Positions 8,652-17,384 are shown, numbered from the stretch's first letter. The stretch is 64,000 bases of DNA from an uncultured Aurantimonas sp. (GCA_947488615.1 CANKZU010000004.1:62001-126000); one strand, 5' to 3'. The notes: generated by a model not told the origin, from the sequence alone. Made by a program: numbers and translations.

Positions 8652-9097
8652 CGAGCGGCCACCGTCATTTCGAGACGATCCTCGAGGTCGAGTTCATGGA
8701 TGACATCGATCGGCGTGTCGGTCATGAGGCTCAGCATGGCGTCGTTCTCCGATGCACCCTGCTGAGTGAACGCCGCGTATCGTTCGAAATCCTCGCCGGT
8801 TAGGCGCCGGATGGTGACCTCCCGATATTCCTTGCCGTCGTACTCCAACGGAATCACGAGGCGATAGACTGTCGATCGCGGCGCGCTACCGAGATATCGC
8901 GCCTTCGGCTTTGCCACCGGCGGCGGCTGGATCGCCGTGTCGGTAGCGGGCGTCCTCGGCACGTTTGCCGTGCCGCCGACCACGTCAAGATGCACTACGC
9001 CGTCGGTGGATGGCGTCGCAGGAGCGAGCGATTTGTCTTTCGGGGTTCCATCCTGGTCGAGCGGAATCGACCGGAGAACACGAGTTCCGGCATCCAT
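8480..9097 (-). CDS. E: Tail assembly chaperone gpE (zero-frame product)
   Basis: 205 residues from MDAGTRVLRSIPLD, preceded by AAGGA; an ATG five codons upstream (9112) lacks a clear ribosome site. An N-terminal Pro/Ala-rich linker (to about residue 70) precedes a conserved core (YRLVIPLEYDGKEYREVTI, RRLTGEDFERYAAF) typical of the phage tail assembly chaperone family. The zero-frame C-terminus after the slippery site is low-complexity Ser/Thr/Ala, as often seen when only the frame before the shift is under strong selection. Confidence 0.85.
   Translation of the reverse strand: MDAGTRVLRSIPLDQDGTPKDKSLAPATPSTDGVVHLDVVGGTANVPRTPATDTAIQPPPVAKPKARYLGSAPRSTVYRLVIPLEYDGKEYREVTIRRLTGEDFERYAAFTQQGASENDAMLSLMTDTPIDVIHELDLEDRLEMTVAARPFMPRRFQMMFPEMPALETGAEAATGEDTSSNPGTTSSPTENFAQASQTGPISQAS
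8645..8651 (-). other. Programmed -1 frameshift slippery site C CCT TTC
   Basis: On the minus strand the heptamer CCCTTTC is in the exact X XXY YYZ register of the gpE frame (codons CCT and TTC). Slipping back one base reads CCC TTT and enters the open gpE' frame. Location just before the tape measure gene matches the classic chaperone frameshift site of P2-like phages. Confidence 0.8.
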
Positions 9098-9142
9098 GGC
9101 ATATTCCTTCATGGTCGAGGGAGCGGAGACGAAACGCTAAGC

Positions 9143-9652
9143 TTAGTAGCCGAGCGCGCGGTTGATGTCGCGAAGCTGGTCGATGCCGTCGATCACCCGC
9201 TTTGCCGGCCACGCGCTGATTTCGTGGATGGTCTCGTCGGCCACGTCGTAGCGCATGTACTTGACCGTGTTCATCATGAACTCGAGGCCGGACTTTTCGC
9301 CTCGCTGCCATGTGTCGCGAGATCCGGCGTTGGGTGCGCCCTCGATGACACAAACATGCGGGACGTAGCTGCCGGACGTCTCGGTCAGGAATGCGCCGCG
9401 GAACGTGATGCGCCGCGTTTGGCCCGGCCCGAGCGCCATCTTGCGCAGGATATCCGGGTTGTGCCCGGCGAGCTTGATCGTCGGCTCGAGCGCTTCGAGC
9501 GCGGCCATGGCGAGGTTCAAACCCAGATCCATGCCTCCGCCACGATATTCCTGGGTGACGGGCGTCGGGAGGGGAAGCGTCACCTCCTCGGTATCGATGC
9601 CGAAATCGAGCCCATCGAAGTGCATTGTGAAGCCCTGCAGAATATGGCGCAT
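9143..9652 (-). CDS. FII: Major tail tube protein (P2 gpFII family)
   Basis: 169 residues. The N-terminus MRHILQGFTMHFDGLDFGID and the VTQEYRGGGMDL segment are typical of contractile-tail tube proteins, and TVKYMRYDVADETIHEI is a conserved strand region. Hexameric rings of this protein form the inner tube inside the sheath. It lies directly downstream of the sheath gene, as in P2 (FI-FII). Confidence 0.93.
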   Translation of the reverse strand: MRHILQGFTMHFDGLDFGIDTEEVTLPLPTPVTQEYRGGGMDLGLNLAMAALEALEPTIKLAGHNPDILRKMALGPGQTRRITFRGAFLTETSGSYVPHVCVIEGAPNAGSRDTWQRGEKSGLEFMMNTVKYMRYDVADETIHEISAWPAKRVIDGIDQLRDINRALGY

Positions 9653-9715
9653 GCCATCTGCTCCTTATCCATTGGCCGTCAGGCCGATCGTCATGAAAGG
9701 GTGGAAGTCGCGCCC

Positions 9716-11188
9716 TTAAAGGGCGCGGCCGGAGAGGCGGGCGATTTCCGCGATGGCCTGTTCTGCGAGCGTCTCGTAGTAGCCGGTGTTCCGGTTGAAG
9801 ACGAAGGTGATGTGCTCCATCGGCGCCGGCGCTTCCGCATCGTAGCTGACGTAGAGGTGGCCGCTTGCCCAGGTCTCTTTGGTATTGAGCAGTCTGTCCA
9901 ACCAGACGCGACCGCCGAGCGTGGCCCCGAGAGCCTGCCACCGGCGAAGCGCAGCGTTCACCGTCTCAGCGATGTCGCTGAGGACCTGCACCGAAAACGG
10001 CTTGTCGATGTAAGGCTCATGAGCACGCTCGATCGATTCGATAATCGTGTCATGCGACCGGCGGACCGACCAGAACAGCTTCAACGTGTCGCCGCTGGGC
10101 ACCCGGCTGCCCCACAATTTGTAGCCACCCGACGGCGACTGGACGATGGTCGCGACCGCATTGCGGTTCATGTATTGCGATTCCACAGAAGGATCGCTGA
10201 GCGAGTGCTCGACTGGCCGAGCCGTCCCCAGAATGCCCTCGATGACGTGGTTCGACGGCGAGAACCAGAAACCCTCGTCATAGTCGACGCGAGCCTGCAG
10301 CCCGGCAACACGAGCCGATGCCGGTTCGGACACGATGCTCGCTCCCTTGGCGACCTTGGCGAAGGGGTCGACGATCAGCATCCGATCGGAGGCATAGCCC
10401 ATGCGGTAAGCGACAGCGTCTTCGGCGGTGGTGTTCGGGCCGTCCACGATGACGCAGGCACGAAGCCGGTTGGCAAGAATCAAAAGCTCCGCCGCCACCG
10501 GGTTGTTCACGGTGCCGAGGGTGGCCGTCGCCGTGGCACCGGTGCCGCCTCCGCCGCCGGATAGGGTCACCGTCGGGACGGCGGTATATTGCTCGCCGGG
10601 ATTGAGCAGCACAATTTCTGTCACGGTGCCGGTCGTGGAGTCGATGATGGCGATCGCCGAAGCCCCAACGCCCGTCGTGTCGGTTCCGGCGCGCGTGATG
10701 GTCACCGTCGGCGCTTCGGTATAGCCGGATCCCGGAGCGGTGACCGCGATCGATGCAATGCCGTCGGTCGGCCGTGTGGAGGTGAAACCGGGTGCCACCA
10801 AAAGTTTCGGCTTCAACTGCAAAAGCGACTGAGCCTGGCGAAGGGCGTGCATCCCGGTGAGCGCGGTCGACGACCCGAGAATGTTTGCGCGGGTTTCAGC
10901 CGGACTCGCCCCCTCGGCCACACGCACTCCGACGATGGTCTGCGATGCGCGGGTCGCCTGGTCGAAGATGCCCTCGATCATGTCCAGACCAGTGCCAGCA
11001 GTTCCGAGCCCCTTCGGTCCGCCCTGAAAGCCGTGGATTGCGATCGGCGTGTTAAGTGGCCACAGCGTCGCATCGGCATCGGGCGCCGTGAACGTCAGGC
11101 CGATAATACCGGTGTCGATCGTCTCGACAGGGCGCGGCCCGTCGTTGCGCTCGATCGTCTCAAGGCCGTGCAGATAAATGTCCGGCAT
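9716..11188 (-). CDS. FI: Tail sheath protein (P2 gpFI family) with an inserted repeat domain
   Basis: 490 residues, longer than the roughly 390-400 of P2 FI. The N-terminal sheath fold (HGLETIERNDGPRPVETIDT, IGLTFTAPDAD) and C-terminal sheath domain (GDTLKLFWSVRRSHDTI, HLYVSYDAEAPAPMEHITF) are clear. Residues about 143-226 interrupt the normally continuous path from LLVAPGF to ANRLRACVIVDGP with a Gly/Thr-rich insert containing two related GxxYTxxPTVT motifs. The sheath contracts on infection; the insert probably projects from the tail surface (inference). Confidence 0.94.
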   Translation of the reverse strand: MPDIYLHGLETIERNDGPRPVETIDTGIIGLTFTAPDADATLWPLNTPIAIHGFQGGPKGLGTAGTGLDMIEGIFDQATRASQTIVGVRVAEGASPAETRANILGSSTALTGMHALRQAQSLLQLKPKLLVAPGFTSTRPTDGIASIAVTAPGSGYTEAPTVTITRAGTDTTGVGASAIAIIDSTTGTVTEIVLLNPGEQYTAVPTVTLSGGGGGTGATATATLGTVNNPVAAELLILANRLRACVIVDGPNTTAEDAVAYRMGYASDRMLIVDPFAKVAKGASIVSEPASARVAGLQARVDYDEGFWFSPSNHVIEGILGTARPVEHSLSDPSVESQYMNRNAVATIVQSPSGGYKLWGSRVPSGDTLKLFWSVRRSHDTIIESIERAHEPYIDKPFSVQVLSDIAETVNAALRRWQALGATLGGRVWLDRLLNTKETWASGHLYVSYDAEAPAPMEHITFVFNRNTGYYETLAEQAIAEIARLSGRAL

Positions 11189-11239
11189 GGTGTGGTCTCC
11201 ATTTTGACAAGCGGGGGAGCCCGGCAGAGCGCCGGCAAA

Positions 11240-11265
11240 GAAAAAGGCCCGCGCGAGCGAGCCTT
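11240..11265 (-). terminator. Terminator-like hairpin upstream of the sheath gene
   Basis: Inverted repeat AAGGC (11244-11248) / GCCTT (11261-11265), extended by further G:C pairs inside, followed on the minus strand by TTTTTC. It separates the fibre/DUF4376 genes from the sheath gene, so the sheath probably has its own promoter or receives read-through. Confidence 0.6.
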
Positions 11266-11287
11266 GAGGGTTTGCGGTGCGGAGGCG

Positions 11288-11536
11288 CTAACGGCGCCTG
11301 CCGCGCGGACCGTAGGTTAGAGCGCACCAGATCGCGGTGCCGAGCGCCATCACTGCGCCGATCGCCGCGCCAGCCACCGGATGCGTCGTCGCCATGGCCC
11401 GAACGACGCAGGCGCCAAGCTCGAGCGACGAGGCCGTGTCGAGCGGCGACAGGTCATGCGCCGCGCAGCAATCGGTGAGCCGCACGCCGAACCATACGTC
11501 CGGCCACCAGCTGCATTCGAGATCCGGCGGGGTCAT
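11288..11536 (-). CDS. Small protein with a CCxxHD motif and C-terminal membrane segment
   Basis: 82 residues starting MTPPDLECSWWPDVWFGVRL, ATGA-coupled to the DUF4376 gene. It contains DCCAAHDLSP near residues 22-31, resembling the CCxxHD active-site motif of secreted phospholipase A2. One hydrophobic segment follows (about residues 54-73, AGAAIGAVMALGTAIWCAL) and then a basic tail. Such Trp/Cys/His-rich small proteins occur downstream of fibre genes in alphaproteobacterial phages. Enzymatic activity is unproven, and the calcium-binding loop of true PLA2 is not evident. Confidence 0.65.
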   Translation of the reverse strand: MTPPDLECSWWPDVWFGVRLTDCCAAHDLSPLDTASSLELGACVVRAMATTHPVAGAAIGAVMALGTAIWCALTYGPRGRRR

Positions 11537-12081
11537 CCTGGCCAGCCGGTTTCGATGTCGATCGCCGCGAGGGCCGCCGCGTCGGCGGCCGCGGCGATCG
11601 CGTCCTTGAGCGCCCAGGACCGCGACATCACCGCGCCGCGCCACTGCGCCATCGAAACGAGCGCCGATGCCACGACATTCGCGGAGGCGGTGAAAGTCTC
11701 GTCGCCGGCGTCCCGGATCTGCATCGGATCGGCGCCGCTGCCGGCGGCGATCGCCGCGTCGGCCAGGTTCTTCAGGCCGAGCCAGTTGATCGCGTCGGAC
11801 TCGCTGCGCTGGTCCAGCGTCCGGATCCCCGCCGTGCCGCCGAAATTGTGCTGATAGCCGCCGCCGATGACCTGGTCGCGTTTGGCGTTGACGGCGCGTC
11901 GCGTGTCGGCCCTGCCTCGCTCCAGCACGATGGCCGGCAGATCGGCGACGATGGCGGCGACGGCCTCGGCCTGTGCGGTCGGCACGCGCAGCATCCCGTC
12001 GTCATAGACGGCGTCTTGCATGGCGGGAAGCGCCGTCACCACCAGGGAGGCGTCCTCCGGAGAGAGCTGGAAGTCCTGCAT
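11533..12081 (-). CDS. DUF4376-domain protein, probable tail fibre accessory/assembly protein
   Basis: 182 residues. The C-terminal half (KRDQVIGGGYQHNFGG, GIRTLDQRSESDAINWLGL, ETFTASANVVASALVSMAQW, SWALKDAI) is a strong match to DUF4376, found next to phage tail fibre genes and often taken for a fibre assembly chaperone. It immediately follows the tail fibre gene here. The N-terminal half is a less conserved helical region. Confidence 0.9.
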   Translation of the reverse strand: MQDFQLSPEDASLVVTALPAMQDAVYDDGMLRVPTAQAEAVAAIVADLPAIVLERGRADTRRAVNAKRDQVIGGGYQHNFGGTAGIRTLDQRSESDAINWLGLKNLADAAIAAGSGADPMQIRDAGDETFTASANVVASALVSMAQWRGAVMSRSWALKDAIAAAADAAALAAIDIETGWPG

Positions 12082-12101
12082 GGCGATATCTCCGATGCCG
12101 C

Positions 12102-13679
12102 TTAAGCGGCCGTGGCGAGGCGAACGAGCGAGAGGCCGCCGATGTACTTCAAATTGTTGAGATCGGTTCCGTCCCGGTAGACATAGAACTTGAGCCGATC
12201 GCCAACGACGAAGTCGGTCACCTCTGCTGCGCCGCCGCCCGACGTGTTGAGTTCCTCGACGGTAAGGCGCTGCGATGAGTAGAGATAGGCCACCCCGTTG
12301 AGGAGCACGCCCACCGTCAAGCTGCTGGCACGACTGGTGCCGGTGCGGATGGCGACGCTTAACCTCGCGAACACCTGATAGCGTCCGGCCCTCTGGCAGA
12401 CGATCTCGCTGCCCGACTGCACCCAGTCGCCCTGGCCGTCGTCGGCATACGAGGTCGGCGGCACGACGGTAATAGTGGCCTGGGGCGGGACGGTCGGCAA
12501 AGGATCATAGTCGGCTTGCATCCGCGTCGTCGCCTGCAAAAAGGCTTCGCCCGATGTCGTCTTGATCTGATCGAGGGAGACGACCCCCTTCGCTGCCGCC
12601 GTCGCATCGGCCGTGATGCTGCGCCACGCAGTCCACGTCCCGTCGCTCTTGCGGCCGCGCATCAGCCAACCTTGTTCCAGGCCGTGACCCCAGGGCACCG
12701 CGATCTGGGTCAGAATAAAGCCACCCAAATAATCGAGCACCCACACGAAAAAACGTGCATCGCCGCCGCCGGGACCATTCGCCGAGCCGCCGACCAAGAT
12801 CTGATCGTGGAAACCCCAATCCGTCACCGTGTTCCAGTCGGTGTCGAAGGAGTTGCCCTCCGCTCCTTTCAACCGGCTCGCGATGGCGGCCATGCCCGAT
12901 TTCGGCGTCAGCGCGCGTGTCGCATCCGCCCCGGCAATGCCCTCCGCGTCCGTCGCCAGTTCGACGAGACCCTTGATCGCGCTGGTCGCGATCATTTCGA
13001 CATAGGCACCCGCGCGCCGCGAAAAGACGCGGCCGTCCGGGAGCCCCACCGCATGGCCATCCTTCGGCGTGACGATCGCCCATCCAGCGGCTGTGTATTC
13101 CGCCACCTTGTTCGCATGGGTTGCCCAGGAGCCGGTCGCACCCACCGGAATGACGTAGGTATCACCGGTCGCCGGATTGGCCGGTGGGTTGACCGTCGTG
13201 ACGGACAGGACCGGAATCCACGGCAGCACTGAAAGCCGCTGCAACGCCACGGCCATCGATGGATCGACCTTGATAGTGACCACCGCTAGATCGGTGAAGG
13301 CGACCTCGAGCCGGATCGTCCCCTCCACGGTCTGGCCGGAATCCGGCGTCGGCTTGGAGATCGGCGGATCGTAATGGGCGATAGCGATCAGATCGCCGTC
13401 CTGGTCGATCAGGCCGGCCTCGCGGATGGTGTAGGGACCATCGGCTGCGGCGAGATAAATGTCGGCATAGACGACGGTGCTGGCGCCGGCAACGACGCCC
13501 TGCCCGGAAATCGTCTTGCGGGCGACCTCGTTGTAAAGCACGATCTCGCCGCCCGACGGAACGGTGGCGCCGTCGCCGATCGCGATATGGGTGATGACGA
13601 CGGCGGTCGCATTGGCGAGCGCAGCCGCCTCCTTCTGCCGGCCTTTGTTGGTCAGCAGGGCAAAGGACGATTGTGGCAT
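12102..13679 (-). CDS. H: Tail fibre protein (P2 gpH-like, DUF3751 N-terminus)
   Basis: 525 residues. The N-terminal 150 residues (SFALLTNKGRQKEAAALANA, THIAIGDGATVPSGGE, IREAGLIDQDGDLIAIAHYD) form the conserved baseplate-attachment domain of P2-type fibres. A middle pyocin-knob-like segment (GNSFDTDWNTVTDWGFHDQI, WLMRGRKSDGTWTAWRSI) and the 'KGLVELATDAEGIAG' type repeat follow. The C-terminal ~120 residues form a probable receptor-binding beta domain. Host-range determinant by family knowledge. Confidence 0.93.
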   Translation of the reverse strand: MPQSSFALLTNKGRQKEAAALANATAVVITHIAIGDGATVPSGGEIVLYNEVARKTISGQGVVAGASTVVYADIYLAAADGPYTIREAGLIDQDGDLIAIAHYDPPISKPTPDSGQTVEGTIRLEVAFTDLAVVTIKVDPSMAVALQRLSVLPWIPVLSVTTVNPPANPATGDTYVIPVGATGSWATHANKVAEYTAAGWAIVTPKDGHAVGLPDGRVFSRRAGAYVEMIATSAIKGLVELATDAEGIAGADATRALTPKSGMAAIASRLKGAEGNSFDTDWNTVTDWGFHDQILVGGSANGPGGGDARFFVWVLDYLGGFILTQIAVPWGHGLEQGWLMRGRKSDGTWTAWRSITADATAAAKGVVSLDQIKTTSGEAFLQATTRMQADYDPLPTVPPQATITVVPPTSYADDGQGDWVQSGSEIVCQRAGRYQVFARLSVAIRTGTSRASSLTVGVLLNGVAYLYSSQRLTVEELNTSGGGAAEVTDFVVGDRLKFYVYRDGTDLNNLKYIGGLSLVRLATAA

Positions 13680-13685
13680 GGCGGG

Positions 13686-14357
13686 TCAGACCTTCGGGTG
13701 AGCGGTCGCGGACAGGATGGAAGCGGCGGTGGCACCGAAGGCGATCGCGGCGCGCTGGGTGTCGCCTTCAAAGGCGTAAGGGTGGGCGATCGCGGCGAGC
13801 TGGGTCTGCGCAAATGCGCCGACATAGGCCGGACCGCGTGCCTGCAGGATCGCACGGGTGGTAAAGACGCGGCTGTGCGGTTTCGACGCCCCTACCGCGT
13901 CGATCGCCTGGGATTGCGTGACCGGATCGAAAGACGGGCCGCCATCACGATAGACGGTCTCGACCCGGAACGTGCCACGCCGCGCCGGCGTCTCCTCCTC
14001 CCACCACTCGACGATCAAAGATTCCAAGTCGAAGGCATCGAGCGCCCGGCGTACCGCGCCGCGGGTGCCCTTCAGCCGATGCACCAGCGGCGAGGCAGCG
14101 ATTACCTTGCGCTTGCGGTCCTCGGTCCAGTTCTTATCCCAGACATCGACCGACAGAGCCCAGGCAAGCCACGGGAGCAGTACTGCCGGGCACCGCCACG
14201 GGTCCCATATGGTCGCAATGATGCCCGGGTCGATTTCGGCCAAGGCCGCAAGATCCGTGGCAAGCATGGCGCGCTCGAACGGTGTGGCGTTGGACGGCAA
14301 CAGAGCTGTCACGATCGGGGAGAGAGCCTCGATACGTTCGGCGGACGTCATGTCCAT
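13686..14357 (-). CDS. I: Tail protein I (P2 gpI family, baseplate)
   Basis: 223 residues. The segment DPWRCPAVLLPWLAWALSVDVW is the family signature, followed by VHRLKGTRGAVRRALDAF. gpI is part of the baseplate wedge connecting J to the fibres. It overlaps the end of gpJ by 10 nt, the canonical W-J-I-H order. Confidence 0.94.
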   Translation of the reverse strand: MDMTSAERIEALSPIVTALLPSNATPFERAMLATDLAALAEIDPGIIATIWDPWRCPAVLLPWLAWALSVDVWDKNWTEDRKRKVIAASPLVHRLKGTRGAVRRALDAFDLESLIVEWWEEETPARRGTFRVETVYRDGGPSFDPVTQSQAIDAVGASKPHSRVFTTRAILQARGPAYVGAFAQTQLAAIAHPYAFEGDTQRAAIAFGATAASILSATAHPKV

Positions 14358-15364
14358 GTCCCCTCGGCCTGGACCGCAACGATAGTGATCGACGTGCAGT
14401 TCGGCGCCTGTTTCGATCCGCCGCCAACGTCGGCCGCCGGCGACACGCCATCAACCGCCTCGACCCCGGAAATGTACGCCGCGCCGAAGATGCCGTGGAT
14501 CTCGGCCGCGACGCCGACCCGACGCCGCTTGTCCGTGTAAGCCTTGACCGCCGCTTCGGCCGCATCGATCAGCGGCGTCGGGTCGGCGCCGCGGGCATAG
14601 GTGATGATCATTTCGACGGTGTAATCGAGGACCTCGGCTGGCTCGACGCGGACATTGTCACCGATCGGCCGAACATCCTTCGCCGTCACGGCGATATAGG
14701 CGCGGTCGAGTAGCGATTGATCGCACGGTCCATAAGCGACGGTCGGCAGAATGACGCCCAGAACCTCGGGTGCGAGCACCGGATCGCCGTTGCCGCGACC
14801 AGCGAATGGCGCCGTCCGTTGCCCCATCGAATAGGCGTCGGAATGCAGCCCGACAGAATAGGTCGCCGCATCCTCTTCGGAATAGAACCAGGCGTCGGCG
14901 AGATCCGGCTCGCCGTCCAACTCGATCGCGTGGAAAACGTATGCGCCGAGCGGGCCCGCCGTCGAAAACGCTTCCGGTGCGAGCGCGATGCGCTCCCGGA
15001 ATCGCTCGTCATCTTCCGGCACCGGATTGCCATTGGCGTCAGATTCGCTCTGCCGTCCGAGGATCTCGTAGTAGCTTGCCGCGATGTGGTCGAGGTTGCC
15101 GCCGGTCGCGGTTGCCAAAGATATCGCGCGGATGGCCTCGTTCACCCGTTGGCGCAGGAGCATGTCGGCATAGCCGCCAGCCTCGCCCTCGACGATCACC
15201 GCCGGATCGGTCTCCAGCGTCTCGACGTCGTATGCGACGCCATACTTCTCGAAGCTGGCCTTGAGCAGCGCAATCCGGTCCGCCCGGATGGCCTCGAAGT
15301 CGACCGGGACGACAGCCGGAATGTCTCCTAATGCCGCGAGGTCTGCATTGACGAAACGACTCAT
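14348..15364 (-). CDS. J: Baseplate wedge protein J (P2 gpJ family)
   Basis: 338 residues with conserved blocks of baseplate J proteins: YGVAYDVETLETDPAVIVEGE, the LATATGGNLDHIAA motif, and DPTPLIDAAEAAVKAYTDKRRRVG near the C-terminus. It builds the baseplate periphery. Overlap with gpW (ATGA) indicates coupling. Confidence 0.95.
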   Translation of the reverse strand: MSRFVNADLAALGDIPAVVPVDFEAIRADRIALLKASFEKYGVAYDVETLETDPAVIVEGEAGGYADMLLRQRVNEAIRAISLATATGGNLDHIAASYYEILGRQSESDANGNPVPEDDERFRERIALAPEAFSTAGPLGAYVFHAIELDGEPDLADAWFYSEEDAATYSVGLHSDAYSMGQRTAPFAGRGNGDPVLAPEVLGVILPTVAYGPCDQSLLDRAYIAVTAKDVRPIGDNVRVEPAEVLDYTVEMIITYARGADPTPLIDAAEAAVKAYTDKRRRVGVAAEIHGIFGAAYISGVEAVDGVSPAADVGGGSKQAPNCTSITIVAVQAEGTWT

Positions 15365-15786
15365 GCGGCGCTCCTGATCAGCACGCCCTCCCCTTGGTCG
15401 GCGAGGAGGTATCGGGCGGTCCGGGATTCAGAGATCGAAAAATCTCCCCGGTGGCCCTCCGGATAGTAGATTCCGTCGAGTTCGATTACGGGGCTGCCCG
15501 CTGCGCTGAAGTCGACCCGGATGTCGCTCACCTCATAGCAGGGCTCGCCATACTCGTGGCCGCGGACCAACCTGGGGCGGATTGCCTCTACGGTGGCCAT
15601 GTAGATATCCATGACGGCATCGAGATTTTGCGGCCGGTCGATCAGACGTGGCAGCGCCGTTCCAAAATCGCGTCGCTGGACGCGCTCGCCGATCTCGGTG
15701 GTCATGATCACCTCGAGCGACTGCACTACGCGGGGCCATCCGATCAAGATGACCCCGGTGTGCCGGTCGATACCCAGGCTGGGCAT
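15361..15786 (-). CDS. W: Baseplate protein W (P2 gpW / T4 gp25-like)
   Basis: 141 residues with the gp25-like fold signature: VIMTTEIGERVQRRDFGT near residues 26-43, followed by a helix and an acidic/aromatic C-terminus. These small lysozyme-fold-derived proteins nucleate sheath assembly on the baseplate. It lies between V and J as in P2, with one small gene inserted between V and W. Confidence 0.93.
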   Translation of the reverse strand: MPSLGIDRHTGVILIGWPRVVQSLEVIMTTEIGERVQRRDFGTALPRLIDRPQNLDAVMDIYMATVEAIRPRLVRGHEYGEPCYEVSDIRVDFSAAGSPVIELDGIYYPEGHRGDFSISESRTARYLLADQGEGVLIRSAA

Positions 15787-15787
15787 T

Positions 15788-16045
15788 TTAAGCCTTGGTC
15801 TTTTCGGCCAGGGCCCGGGACGCGGGGGTCTCGCTGGTGGTCGGCGTATCCGGCGCGGACGACGGGGAGGACGGGGAGGCCGTCTTGCGCTTGTCGACCT
15901 TTTCCGGGCCGATGTTTCCGGCGAGGGTCAGGTACTTCGCCTCGTCCTTCGTGGCCTCGACCGTTTCGTTCACCTCGCGGTGACGGTCAATGACCCATCC
16001 GGCCTTCTGGACATACCAGGTCTTCTTTTCCTGCGAGTCTGCCAT
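15788..16045 (-). CDS. Hypothetical small protein between baseplate V and W
   Basis: 85 residues: MADSQEKKTWYVQKAGWVID is followed by a short beta-rich stretch, then a disordered Ser/Pro/Thr-rich tail (about residues 55-85). The YVQKAGWV-type segment resembles small phage proteins that accompany baseplate genes in alphaproteobacterial P2-like phages, but no function is known. Its stop is nearly fused to the gpW start. Confidence 0.7.
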   Translation of the reverse strand: MADSQEKKTWYVQKAGWVIDRHREVNETVEATKDEAKYLTLAGNIGPEKVDKRKTASPSSPSSAPDTPTTSETPASRALAEKTKA

Positions 16046-16060
16046 GGTCTTTTCTCTCCG

Positions 16061-16588
16061 TTAAACCGCGCTGACGATCGCGGATCCTGTAACGATCGGC
16101 CAATCGCCGGCCGACGAACCTGCGCCAACGCGGACCATGTCTCCGACGCGAGCAACCTTGGGGCCGCCCTCGCCTCCTAGCTCCACATTCGGAGCCGTCA
16201 GACGAAAACGATCGCCGGTCTGCAGCAGGCTGGTGTCGCCCACGGTACGCGTTGGTTCACCGCCCTTGTTGTGATTCTGCGGAAACTGGCTTGAGTAGCC
16301 GCCAGGCAAGATCAACCCCTTGGCGGGATCGCCGGATGGCGAAATGAAAATCGCCCGCTCGCCGGCGGTCACCGGCGTCCAGTCGCGGATCGCCCCTGCC
16401 CGTTCGAGCCATGGGCTCATGTCGGTGGGCAACCCGCCGGCGTTCATCGACGCGGTGCCGCTCGCATAGTCGACCTCCGCGATGCTGCCCTCGCGAAACA
16501 TATTGTTGATACGCCTGTCCTGGGCGTTCAGCTGCGCCTCGAGTTGCTCGATCCGTCCTATCAGCTGCGCGATGGCGTGCTCTATCAC
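16061..16588 (-). CDS. V: Baseplate assembly protein V (tail spike, P2 gpV family)
   Basis: 175 residues. An N-terminal helix (LIGRIEQLEAQLNAQDRRINN) leads into an OB-fold-like domain (REGSIAEVDYASGTASMNAG, GERAIFISPSGDPAKGLILP), as in gpV spike proteins that pierce the outer membrane. A C-terminal short beta domain is present; the metal-binding HxH tip motif of P2 V is not obvious. Confidence 0.92.
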   Translation of the reverse strand: MIEHAIAQLIGRIEQLEAQLNAQDRRINNMFREGSIAEVDYASGTASMNAGGLPTDMSPWLERAGAIRDWTPVTAGERAIFISPSGDPAKGLILPGGYSSQFPQNHNKGGEPTRTVGDTSLLQTGDRFRLTAPNVELGGEGGPKVARVGDMVRVGAGSSAGDWPIVTGSAIVSAV

Positions 16589-17382
16589 AGCGGGCTCCCG
16601 TCAGGCCTCAGCCATACGATCGGCGTCCCGAGATTGACTGCCGGCCCGCGATCATAGCCGAGCAGGTCGGTCACAGAATTGGACCAGCTTGTCACGCGCT
16701 TAAGGCGGTTGGGCTCGGTCAACGCTCCGCCGTCGAGATAGAGTGACCGGAGTTCATCGACGCGGGTTCCATAGTCCGACGTCGTGCTTAACTCCGTCAG
16801 AAAGGCATCGACCTCCGAGGGAAGATTGCCAGGCGCTGGATCGCGCAGCACGAAAGCTTCGATCGTCAACTGGCGCGCGCTCAGGCGCGTGCCTCCATCG
16901 ACCGTGGCGCCGCGCCGACTGATGATGTTGTCGTATCCGGTGACGAGATAGCGGTAGCACTCGGCCGCCGAGTTCTCCGCCGATAAAGCCGCGAAGATCT
17001 GACTTTCGAATATGTCGAGGGAGGTCTCGAGTTCACTGTCGGTAACCGGCGTGCTGATTGTGTAGCCGAGTGGATTTCCGTCAGGGTCGAGGACTATTTT
17101 CCCCTGCGCGTCTCGATCGGCTCTCGACTGAACCACAAGGAGTTCGATCGTCAGCGTCAGCGATCGCTTCTTTTGTGCTTGCTGGTGATGGTTGACGAAA
17201 TCCTTGTCGTAGTCGGTGTAGACGACGCAAAGGGGAAAGGCGTTCTCCCCTTCGAAAATCTCTTGCGGTTCGATCTTGGAGTCGTAGATCTGCCCGCCCG
17301 CCAGCGTGGGCCACGGCTCTCGCTGGAAATTGCTCAGCGCCGCAACGGCCGCGGTGCGCAGGACGATACGATGGCCGCTCAC
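16585..17382 (-). CDS. Minor tail/tail completion protein, unassigned
   Basis: 265 residues, not assigned to a named family. Blocks such as ENAFPLCVVYTDYDKDFVN and SLTLTIELLVVQ resemble the tail-terminator fold seen in long-tailed phages (strand-rich core). It lies between head-tail joining genes and baseplate V, the usual place for a tail completion or terminator protein, and overlaps V by ATGA. The C-terminal third (LLGYDRGPAVNLGTPIVWL) looks like an added domain. Confidence 0.7.
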   Translation of the reverse strand: MSGHRIVLRTAAVAALSNFQREPWPTLAGGQIYDSKIEPQEIFEGENAFPLCVVYTDYDKDFVNHHQQAQKKRSLTLTIELLVVQSRADRDAQGKIVLDPDGNPLGYTISTPVTDSELETSLDIFESQIFAALSAENSAAECYRYLVTGYDNIISRRGATVDGGTRLSARQLTIEAFVLRDPAPGNLPSEVDAFLTELSTTSDYGTRVDELRSLYLDGGALTEPNRLKRVTSWSNSVTDLLGYDRGPAVNLGTPIVWLRPDGSPL

Positions 17383-17384
17383 GA

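Noticed and set aside
8990..10564. 524-codon plus-strand frame across tube and sheath genes
   Set aside because: Antisense shadow of well-supported tail genes.
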